Below are positions 56,137 to 62,782 of a stretch of 64,000 nt of DNA, piece by piece. Source of the stretch: an uncultured Pontibacter sp. (lineage in GTDB: Bacteria; Bacteroidota; Bacteroidia; Cytophagales; Hymenobacteraceae); NCBI RefSeq assembly GCF_947499215.1, contig NZ_CANMNI010000001.1, positions 868,001 to 932,000 of the forward strand, in the 5' to 3' direction. How positions within the stretch are numbered: position 1 is the stretch's first letter; each line of letters starts with the position of its first letter. Both the position numbers and the translations under genes were made by a program. The notes beneath the pieces were generated by a model. The model worked only from the letters and a program-made list of their open reading frames with translations, had not been told where the DNA came from and did no database searches.

Positions 56137-56598
56137 ATGAAACTCACTTTACTCTTATTACTCACGCTCTCTCTAAATACAGCCATAGCTTGTTCATGTG
56201 GCAGGGTATCAATATTTAAGAATTTCAAAAAATCCGACACAGTATTTAAGGGAAAGGTCATTGAAGTAAAAGAGATTAAAACAACAGAACAAACAACGGC
56301 AGGGAATGCAGCGGAATATAGGCGCTACGAATTCACATTTGAAGTCCTTAACAGGTATAAAGGACTTAAGTCAAAAGAGCCTGTTACCATCACTACCACA
56401 GGTAGTGGCTCTGATTGCGGTAATTACTTTGATTTAGGTGAAAGTTACATTGTGTATGCCTACAACTGGGACACCATGTTAACACGGCAATTTATAGACA
56501 AAACAACGGACGAGTTCTTAACTACAAATCTATGCACCAGAACAAAAAAGGTGAAGTCTTGGACTGTCTTTGAATCGCTTGTGCTGGATATAATTTAA
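56137..56598 (+). CDS. Cassette 2: exported TIMP/netrin (NTR)-like protein
   Basis: A 153-residue exported protein. The signal peptide (MKLTLLLLLTLSLNTAIA) leaves a mature N-terminus CSCGRVSIFKNFKKSDTVFKG. Together with SGSDCGNYFDLGESYIVYAY and a late Cys (TTNLCTRTK), this matches the N-terminal domain of tissue inhibitors of metalloproteinases, the NTR fold. In animals the free N-terminal Cys chelates the protease zinc. The bacterial role is unknown; protease inhibition would be a reasonable guess. Confidence 0.75.
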   Translation: MKLTLLLLLTLSLNTAIACSCGRVSIFKNFKKSDTVFKGKVIEVKEIKTTEQTTAGNAAEYRRYEFTFEVLNRYKGLKSKEPVTITTTGSGSDCGNYFDLGESYIVYAYNWDTMLTRQFIDKTTDEFLTTNLCTRTKKVKSWTVFESLVLDII

Positions 56599-56607
56599 AA
56601 ATACATT

Positions 56608-56673
56608 TGCCAACACGGCACATAAGTCAAGCTTCGGCGACGCCTTGCTCGCTTTATGTACAAAACGTTATGC
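56608..56673 (+). repeat. attC-like site 2
   Basis: 66 bp. It starts TGCCAAC and ends GTTATGC. The inner arms are ACATAAG..AAGC and GCTcgCTTTATGT. The unequal ends are expected, because the right half belongs to the next cassette. Confidence 0.75.
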
Positions 56674-56716
56674 GGCAGCTTAAAAGACAACAACCAACGA
56701 CATTGACAGTAAGAAA

Positions 56717-57316
56717 ATGAAATCAGATAATAAACTTGCAGGACTTGGACTTTTGACAGCAATTTCGGCATCACTATGCTGCATTACACCTGTTTTGGCT
56801 CTGTTGGCTGGAACAAGTGGACTTGCTTCTACTTTCTCTTGGCTTGACCCATTCAGACCATATTTAATTGGCTTGACAGTTTTGGTTCTTGCGTTTGCTT
56901 GGTATCAAAAACTGAAACCTCAAAAACAAATTGACTGCTGCGACACAACTGAAAAAACACCCTTTATTCAGACAAAAAAGTTTTTGGGTTTCGTAACAGT
57001 TTTTGCAGGACTGATGCTTGCGTTTCCAAGTTATGTCCACATATTCTTTCCAAAGACAGAAAGTCAAACAATCATAACCGACCAATCAAACATTAAAACA
57101 GCAGAATTTACAATTAACGGAATGACTTGTGCAGGTTGTGAAGAAAACGTAAATCACGAAGTAAATAAACTGACAGGAATAATTAAGACGAATGTTTCTT
57201 ACGACAACGGCAACGCAATCATAGAATTTGATAGAACTCAAACCGACATTCAAGAGATAGAAAAAGCCATAACTAAAACAGGCTATTCCGTAACCGACAA
57301 AAAAGAAATAAAATGA
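56717..57316 (+). CDS. merTP: Cassette 3: MerT-HMA fusion mercury transporter (MerTP)
   Basis: A 199-residue membrane protein. The N-terminal part is MerT-like with three helices and the vicinal cysteines SLCCITP in helix 1 plus a second pair DCCDT. The C-terminal 70 residues are a heavy-metal-associated domain with GMTCAGCEENV. It would move Hg(II) across the inner membrane, but no mercuric reductase is in the window. The fused form is typical of Bacteroidota. It overlaps the next gene by ATGA. Confidence 0.9.
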   Translation: MKSDNKLAGLGLLTAISASLCCITPVLALLAGTSGLASTFSWLDPFRPYLIGLTVLVLAFAWYQKLKPQKQIDCCDTTEKTPFIQTKKFLGFVTVFAGLMLAFPSYVHIFFPKTESQTIITDQSNIKTAEFTINGMTCAGCEENVNHEVNKLTGIIKTNVSYDNGNAIIEFDRTQTDIQEIEKAITKTGYSVTDKKEIK

Positions 57317-57519
57317 ACATAATCCTGCAATCAACTATCACTTGCCCTGAATGTGGACATAAGAAAGAAGAAACTATGCCGACAGACGCTTGCCAATATT
57401 TTTACGAGTGCGAAAGCTGCAAAAAGGTATTAAAGCCAAAACAGGGCGACTGTTGTGTATTTTGTAGCTATGGAACAGTGAAATGTCCATCCATTCAAGC
57501 CGGGACAAATTGCTGTTAA
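57313..57519 (+). CDS. Cassette 3: GDCCVxC-domain protein
   Basis: A 68-residue cysteine-rich protein with TCPECGHKK, CESC and the signature GDCCVFCSYGTVKCPSIQ, ending NCC. It accompanies merTP-type genes and probably binds mercury or another metal. It is coupled to merTP by a four-base overlap. Confidence 0.85.
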   Translation: MNIILQSTITCPECGHKKEETMPTDACQYFYECESCKKVLKPKQGDCCVFCSYGTVKCPSIQAGTNCC

Positions 57520-57556
57520 AGACAATGATAAAACTGACTGAAATCGAAAGCCGACC

Positions 57557-57688
57557 GCATAACATCGGTTTTGCAATATGGCGGGTGAAGTGCTACTATG
57601 AAACATTTGTGCAAGATTCAACATCAGTAATTCTATTGAACTTTTGTGCTAAAATGCCGCCACATCGCAAAGCCGTAAACCGTTATGC
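57557..57688 (+). repeat. attC-like site 3, homologous to the site at 17198
   Basis: 132 bp. It starts GCATAAC and ends GTTATGC, a perfect core pair. Inner arms are CGGTTTTGC…ATGGCGG and CCGCCA…GCAAAGCCG. The middle (ACATTTGTGCAAG…ATTCTATTGAAC…TTTGTGCTAAAA) nearly matches the site 40 kb away. Confidence 0.82.
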
Positions 57689-57697
57689 GAAATCTAA

Positions 57698-58225
57698 ATG
57701 ATAGAAAAGTTAAATAATCCACCAATATCAGGGCAATACGAAGAAGTATTCTTCGACCTACAAGACCCTTGGCGTGGCAAGGAATGGCATTACGTTTTAT
57801 TTACAGATGAAAATGGCAGTAAATGGTGTGGACATTTCAGAGAAAAGGAAATAAGTAACTTTTTAACAGCAGAATTGCCAAATAAAGGAATTGCCTGCAT
57901 TGTTGCTGGTGGACATGGTTATTTAGTAGATGTAAATAAAAGAGAAAAAATCAGAGACTTATCTACTGACCCAATCATCTCACTAATAGCAGATTATCAA
58001 ACATCTTCGTTCTTCATAACTACTTATTGGGATTTAATCCTGATTGATACCAACCTTAATGAATTAGAAATAAGTCTCCCAATACAAGCAGATGGAATTT
58101 ATCTTAAGGAAATTGAAGGCAGGAAGCTAAAAATGCAGATTGAAGAGATTGGGGCTGATATGAAAATGAACTTTGATTTTTATATAGACTTAACAGATAA
58201 TACAGTTAAAAAGTACTTAGCATAA
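57698..58225 (+). CDS. Cassette 4: unknown protein
   Basis: A 175-residue soluble protein. It has an aromatic N-terminal half (FFDLQDPWRGKEWHYVLFTDENGSKWCGHF) and predicted beta-rich structure. It resembles contact-dependent immunity or WD-like hypothetical proteins only in general style. Its stop codon lies inside attC-like site 4. Confidence 0.65.
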   Translation: MIEKLNNPPISGQYEEVFFDLQDPWRGKEWHYVLFTDENGSKWCGHFREKEISNFLTAELPNKGIACIVAGGHGYLVDVNKREKIRDLSTDPIISLIADYQTSSFFITTYWDLILIDTNLNELEISLPIQADGIYLKEIEGRKLKMQIEEIGADMKMNFDFYIDLTDNTVKKYLA

Positions 58226-58273
58226 CCACACCTTTACCATAGCTGCGCCATGGCAAAGCCAAGTCCGTTAGCA
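58220..58273 (+). repeat. attC-like site 4
   Basis: 54 bp. It starts GCATAAC and ends GTTAGCA, with arms TTTaCCAT and ATGGcAAA around AGCTGCGCC. It closely resembles site 5. Confidence 0.75.
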
Positions 58274-58311
58274 CATAATTGTAATCATAGAAGTTTAATC
58301 AAATCTGTAAA

Positions 58312-58740
58312 ATGGCTCAAGTAGAATTGGTACAGTTTATCCCACAGACTGGAAGATATTTGATTTATTATCCAAAAAACTACGAGCTGCATGAAGATGA
58401 CGATAGTATAGTTACTATTTCCGCTAACGATGGTAACAGTACAATGACAATTAGTGGATATGAAGTAGAAGGTGAAGCTGACGCGGCAGTGATTGAACAG
58501 TTCTTGTCTGATATAACTTCCAGTTATGAGATATTGTCAGAGCCGAAAATTGGTGAATTCGGAGAAGGTATTAGGATTGAAGCAACATACATAAAGGATG
58601 ATAATAAATGGATATGGAAAATCTTCTCTCTAGGAAATGCTATTGTTGTAGTTTCAATAAATAGTGAAGAAGAACTAAGTCCTGAGCAATTAGGGCTATA
58701 TGAATTTATGCTTCAAAACATGGAAGTTCATCCAGATTAA
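58312..58740 (+). CDS. Cassette 5: unknown protein, DUF3805-like
   Basis: A 142-residue soluble, acidic, beta-rich protein (MTISGYEVEGEADAAVIEQFLSDI; IRIEATYIKDDNKWIWKIFSLGNAIVVVSI). It recalls PsbP/DUF3805-like folds, but the assignment is weak. Last cassette of the array. Confidence 0.6.
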   Translation: MAQVELVQFIPQTGRYLIYYPKNYELHEDDDSIVTISANDGNSTMTISGYEVEGEADAAVIEQFLSDITSSYEILSEPKIGEFGEGIRIEATYIKDDNKWIWKIFSLGNAIVVVSINSEEELSPEQLGLYEFMLQNMEVHPD

Positions 58741-58751
58741 ATAAAATCATT

Positions 58752-58804
58752 TGTTAACCACACCCATAAGCCAGCTGCGCCCCCCATGGCCAAGTCCGTT
58801 TCCA
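58752..58804 (+). repeat. attC-like site 5, end of array
   Basis: 53 bp. It starts TGTTAAC and ends GTTTCCA. It shares AACCACACC, AGCTGCGCC, CATGGC and AAGTCCGTT with site 4. It ends three bases before the oxidoreductase stop codon. Confidence 0.72.
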
Positions 58805-58807
58805 GAC

Positions 58808-59986
58808 CTAATACCTGATCGCAACCCGCTTCCCTCCGGCATCCGCCGACTCGTAAATCGCCATGAGCACCTTTATATCGCGCAGGCCCATTTCGCCGGG
58901 CACAACAGAGGGCTGGTTGTTTCGAAAACTCTGTGCCTGACTGTCCATTTGCCGCACCTGCTCATAGATGTTGGGCAGGTCCATTTTACCCTCGCTGGTC
59001 TCCCCTTTCTTACCATCATAGGCATAGGCCGGACTCAGGCGCCACCAGCCTTTCTCGGCCTTGGCGCTGAGTAGGTTCTCGTCTTCGGCATAACTGGTGT
59101 GGCACTCCGCCATGACGCCGTTCTCAAACTCCATCTGCCAGCGAACGGACTGCTCCACGCTGTGGAAATAAGTCGGTTTTGTGACTTCGCCATACGTGGC
59201 CGTGACGGCAACGGGGGACTTGCCCATGGTATAGATGGCTCCCTGCACACAGTAGATGCCCAAGTCCATGAGAGAGCCGCCGCCTGCAAGCTCTTTGTTC
59301 AGGCGCCATACATCGAGGTTTCCGTTGGTCATATCCGAGCTGTTGCGAGCTTCGATCTGTTTTACCTTGCCGTATACCTGCTTTTGCCCTAGCTCCATCA
59401 CCCGTTGGTGAAAAGGTTCGAAATGCAGCCTGTACCCAATGGCCAGCTGAACATTGTTTTCGCGACAGGCATCGACCATGCGCTGGGCGTCCGCTACAGA
59501 AGTGGCCATCGGTTTCTCACAGATCACATGCTTCCTGGCTTTGGCGGCCCGAATGGTGTACTCGGCATGCAGGGCGCTCGGCAGCACCACATAAACTATG
59601 TCAATGTCTTTATTGTTGGCGATCTGGTCGAAGGTGTCGTAGGAGTAAATGTTCTTGTCAGGTATGTTGTACTTCTTTTTCCATGCCTCGGCTTTGGAGG
59701 GTGTGCCCGTCACGATGCCGGCTAGGTAGCAGTGCTCGGTCTCCTGCAAGGCTGGCGCCAGCTGGTTGGTACTGTACTGCCCTAGCCCCACTAAGGCAAT
59801 CCCCATCTTCTTTCGCTGCCGCGCTCCTGTCTGCGGACTTTCTTCTTCGAAGGTTAGACCGCCGCCATACTGCCCGGCACTGTGCGAAAGAAGCGGCATG
59901 CCCAGCAGCGTGCCGCCTACTGTAAAGGTAACGCCCTTCAGAAATTTGCGCCGATCGGTCTGTGCGAAGTATGGGTTTGTTTTCAT
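58808..59986 (-). CDS. Tat-exported Gfo/Idh/MocA-family oxidoreductase
   Basis: A 392-residue NAD(P)-dependent sugar oxidoreductase. The leader holds a Tat motif (TDRRKFLKG) followed by a hydrophobic segment, so it is exported folded with its cofactor. The Rossmann part starts IALVGLGQYS, and HVICEKPMATS carries the conserved EKP. It resembles glucose-fructose oxidoreductase. The substrate is unknown. The gene's 3' end abuts the last attC-like site. Confidence 0.87.
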   Translation of the reverse strand: MKTNPYFAQTDRRKFLKGVTFTVGGTLLGMPLLSHSAGQYGGGLTFEEESPQTGARQRKKMGIALVGLGQYSTNQLAPALQETEHCYLAGIVTGTPSKAEAWKKKYNIPDKNIYSYDTFDQIANNKDIDIVYVVLPSALHAEYTIRAAKARKHVICEKPMATSVADAQRMVDACRENNVQLAIGYRLHFEPFHQRVMELGQKQVYGKVKQIEARNSSDMTNGNLDVWRLNKELAGGGSLMDLGIYCVQGAIYTMGKSPVAVTATYGEVTKPTYFHSVEQSVRWQMEFENGVMAECHTSYAEDENLLSAKAEKGWWRLSPAYAYDGKKGETSEGKMDLPNIYEQVRQMDSQAQSFRNNQPSVVPGEMGLRDIKVLMAIYESADAGGKRVAIRY

Positions 59987-60079
59987 GGGAAAGACAGCTT
60001 GAGGATACTAAAAAAACGCGGTGCATGGGTTTATGTTTCGGGTTGCCACAACACAGCTTGTAAGCACCTTATATATGCT

Positions 60080-60087
60080 TACCTTTG
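60080..60087 (+). promoter_or_regulatory. -7 box upstream of the pseudouridine-synthase-like gene
   Basis: TACCTTTG matches TAnnTTTG exactly. It lies inside the longest reading frame of the gene, so the true start should be further downstream. Confidence 0.5.
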
Positions 60088-60113
60088 TCGCCATAAAAAT
60101 TATTCCGGTTCTT

Positions 60114-60911
60114 TTGTTACTTTCCCTTACCAAGCCCCTGCTTATACCCTTCGGCGATGCTGCAGCGGCCTATACCTTACCCGAAAAGTTTACCTACCCT
60201 TTCCAATACACACCACATGCGCTCGCCTTGCTGGCTTCCGAAAAGTTGCAGCGGCACCTTGCCCAGCAGAATGATTGGGAACACAACTTCGGGCTGGTTG
60301 CTGGTCAGGAAGGGTCGATCATCGGCAAAATGTTTGGCGTGTTGGTCGTTCGAACGGAGCAGGATGAACTGGGCTATCTGGCGGCCTTTTCGGGGAAGCT
60401 GGCGGGCAGTTACCACCACCCTGCCTTTGTGCCGCCCATATTCGATGCGCTCACCGAAGGCAGCTTTCTGAATACCGGCATGCGTGAACTCACTCGTATC
60501 AATCAGGAGATCAGCGAACTTCAGGAGCGGAGTAGAAAGGAGAATGTGAACCGGATCGACGAACTGCAGCAACTGCGCAAAACAAATTCCGTTGCCCTCC
60601 AGTCTAGGCTTTTCGACCAGTACTATTTTCTGAACCAAGCCGGTGAGTCGAAAAGCCTGCGCGACATTTTCAGGCAGACAGCCAATAGCAACCCGCCTGC
60701 CGGTGCCGGGGAATGCGCTGCGCCCAAACTGCTCCAGTATGCCTTTCAGCACAACATGAAGCCATTGGCTTTGGCAGAGTTCTGGTGGGGCTTGTCGCCT
60801 AAATCGGCCTACTGGAAACATGGTCACTTCTACCCTGCCTGCCGCGAGAAGTGCCAACCCATTTTGGCACACATGCTGCAAGGTATAGCCTTGGACGAAA
60901 TACCAGTGTAG
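60114..60911 (+). CDS. RluA-family pseudouridine synthase, N-terminal half only
   Basis: A protein of about 265 residues matching the N-terminal part of the large RluA-type pseudouridine synthases (YTLPEKFTYPFQYTPHALALLA, GKMFGVLVV, LGYLAAFSGKLAGSYHHPAFVPPIFD, GAGECAAPKLLQYAF, HFYPACREKCQPILAHMLQG). The catalytic domain with its Asp, which should follow, is missing: the frame stops at 60911. The start is uncertain. The TAnnTTTG box at 60080 argues for a start near the TTG at 60114 rather than the ATG at 60021. The gene is probably truncated or has a separate role. Confidence 0.72.
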   Translation: MLLSLTKPLLIPFGDAAAAYTLPEKFTYPFQYTPHALALLASEKLQRHLAQQNDWEHNFGLVAGQEGSIIGKMFGVLVVRTEQDELGYLAAFSGKLAGSYHHPAFVPPIFDALTEGSFLNTGMRELTRINQEISELQERSRKENVNRIDELQQLRKTNSVALQSRLFDQYYFLNQAGESKSLRDIFRQTANSNPPAGAGECAAPKLLQYAFQHNMKPLALAEFWWGLSPKSAYWKHGHFYPACREKCQPILAHMLQGIALDEIPV

Positions 60912-60980
60912 CGCCTACTGGTCCACATATTTTACAGCGGAGGCAAAGCGCTGCCCGCACAATTTTCGTATGTTGCAGCT

Positions 60981-61781
60981 ATGAACCACAGATCACCAGA
61001 GATCCGGACCGTCAACGTGGTCCGCTACGTCACGCCTTTGCGCGAGGGCGGCTCGCTGCCCGCCATTGTGGAGGCAGACGACGAGTTCCTGTACGTGCTC
61101 AAATTCCGGGGCGCGGGACAAGGTATAAAAGTGCTTATTGCCGAGCTGATTGTCGGGGAAATCGCCCGTGCGCTGGGCTTCCAGATACCCGAGATTGTGT
61201 TTATGCACCTCGACGAGGCCTTTGGTCGCACTGAGCCCGACGAAGAGATACAGGACCTGCTGCGCGCCAGCGAGGGACTCAACCTAGGCTCCCACTACTT
61301 GCAAGGTGCCATCACCTTCGACCCGGTAGTCACGACCATCGACGCCGAACTGGCCTCGCGCATTGTGTGGCTGGACTCCTTGGTGACCAACGTGGACCGC
61401 ACTGCCCGCAACACCAACATGCTCATGTGGAAGAAGGAGCTCTGGCTCATCGATCATGGCGCTTCGCTGTTTTTCCACCACTCGTGGGACAACTGGGAAG
61501 AGCAGGCCAAACGCCCTTTCGCCATGATCAAAGACCATGTGCTCTTGCCACAGGCCACCGCATTGGAGGCCACAGACAAGGCAGGGAAAGAAATCCTTAC
61601 GCCAGCCCGCATAAACGAGATTCTGGCCCTTATACCTGACGAGTGGCTGACTGTTGTGGAGTCGCCTTTTGAGACGCCCGAGGAGCATCGCCAAGCCTAT
61701 GCCCGCTTCTTTGAGATACGATTAGCCCATTCTGACATTTTTGTGAAAGCCGCCCAGCATGCAAGAGAGACACTTATTTGA
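60981..61781 (+). CDS. HipA-like kinase-fold protein
   Basis: A 266-residue protein with a compact HipA-like kinase fold. The nucleotide-binding Lys is in LYVLKFRGAGQGIKVLIAE, and the catalytic loop is LVTNVDRTARNTNMLMWKKELWLIDHGASLFF, with Asp/Asn positions as in HipA. It lacks the N-terminal part of classical HipA. It overlaps the DUF3037 gene by 23 bases, the common pairing for this subgroup. A toxin-antitoxin or regulatory role is possible but unproven. Confidence 0.8.
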   Translation: MNHRSPEIRTVNVVRYVTPLREGGSLPAIVEADDEFLYVLKFRGAGQGIKVLIAELIVGEIARALGFQIPEIVFMHLDEAFGRTEPDEEIQDLLRASEGLNLGSHYLQGAITFDPVVTTIDAELASRIVWLDSLVTNVDRTARNTNMLMWKKELWLIDHGASLFFHHSWDNWEEQAKRPFAMIKDHVLLPQATALEATDKAGKEILTPARINEILALIPDEWLTVVESPFETPEEHRQAYARFFEIRLAHSDIFVKAAQHARETLI

Positions 61782-62142
61782 GTACGCCGTGATACGGGTG
61801 GTGCCGCGGGTAGAGCGTGAGGAGTTTCTGAATGTTGGCGTTATCCTGCTTTGCAGCTCCCAAGGATTTCTACAGATCCGCTATACCCTGAACGAGGAGC
61901 GCCTGAAAGCGGTGTTCGGTGAATTGGATATGGAAGAACTACAGGCTCGATTGCAAGCCTTCGAAAAGGTATGCGCCGGCCGCCGCGAAGGTGGCCCGAT
62001 CGGTCAGTTGGGCACAGCCTCCCGTTTCCGCTGGCTGACGGCTAACCGCAGCACGATTGTGCAGACTTCTGCTGTGCACCCGGGCTTGTGCATCAGTGCG
62101 CTGGAGACGCTCGAGAAACTGCATCGCGACTTGGTGTTGTAG
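61759..62142 (+). CDS. DUF3037 protein
   Basis: A 127-residue protein of the DUF3037 family (FEYAVIRVVPRVEREEFLNVGVILLCSSQGFLQIRY). Almost always next to HipA-like kinases; function unknown. The 23-base overlap shows tight coupling. Confidence 0.82.
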   Translation: MQERHLFEYAVIRVVPRVEREEFLNVGVILLCSSQGFLQIRYTLNEERLKAVFGELDMEELQARLQAFEKVCAGRREGGPIGQLGTASRFRWLTANRSTIVQTSAVHPGLCISALETLEKLHRDLVL

Positions 62143-62208
62143 CCCCATCATTTTGCAACCCACGCTATCCGGCAATTTATTATATTCGCATAGACCAAAA
62201 ACCGAGGT

Positions 62209-62769
62209 ATGAACATATCCCGCATTATCACCATCGTCCTGACGCTAGGAGCCATTGTTTTTGTGGTGATTATCCTGTCGGATCCCTACTTCTTTACCGA
62301 CACCAAGAAGATACAGAAGACTGCCGAAGCTAAACTAGAGGAAGGCATTTTGGGCAATAAAAATGCGTTTAAGGAGGCCAGTTACTATCTGAACTCGCTG
62401 ATTGAACAGGGCCACGACGACCGCAAAACCCATGACCTGCTGTACTGGAGCTACCGCTACGACAAGAACTTTGCACAGGCGGAACAGGCACTTGATGAAG
62501 CTTTGGAAGAGTATCCGGATGATCTTGGTTTCCTGTACCATCGCGCTGAAATGCGACTGGAGCAGGGCAAGTACGAGCAGGCGCTGCAGGACTATAACAC
62601 GGTGGTCGAACGTGCCGGTAAGGAGGCGTTTCTGTATGATGCGCTTTATGGCCGCGGGGCCGCTAGGTATAAACTTGGACAGGAATCAGAGGCGGAAGCT
62701 GACAGGCTAAAAGCGCAGGAACTGACTAGGGATACTCTGCAGACGTATTCGGTTTATTTTAAGGAGTAA
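62209..62769 (+). CDS. Membrane-anchored TPR protein
   Basis: A 186-residue protein with one N-terminal membrane helix (IITIVLTLGAIVFVVIILS). About four tetratricopeptide units follow (YWSYRYDKNFAQAEQALDEALEEYPDD; LYHRAEMRLEQGKYEQALQDYN). It probably scaffolds protein contacts at the inner membrane; no partner is obvious. Confidence 0.8.
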   Translation: MNISRIITIVLTLGAIVFVVIILSDPYFFTDTKKIQKTAEAKLEEGILGNKNAFKEASYYLNSLIEQGHDDRKTHDLLYWSYRYDKNFAQAEQALDEALEEYPDDLGFLYHRAEMRLEQGKYEQALQDYNTVVERAGKEAFLYDALYGRGAARYKLGQESEAEADRLKAQELTRDTLQTYSVYFKE

Positions 62770-62782
62770 ACCCCACCTATGC

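Larger units (their letters stand above)
55706..58804 (+). mobile_element. Integron-like gene-cassette array with five cassettes
   Basis: Five units in one orientation, each holding one or two genes and ending in an imperfect palindrome that starts with …AAC and ends with GTT…. In cassettes 1, 3 and 4 the start of the palindrome is the complement of the same cassette's own first bases, and cassette 2 matches in six of seven (TTGGCA at 55706 and 56116 with TGCCAAC; TTATGC at 56668 and 57683 with GCATAAC). This is what excision and insertion of circular cassettes at G/TT would give. The array is AT-richer than the chromosome. Confidence 0.75.
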
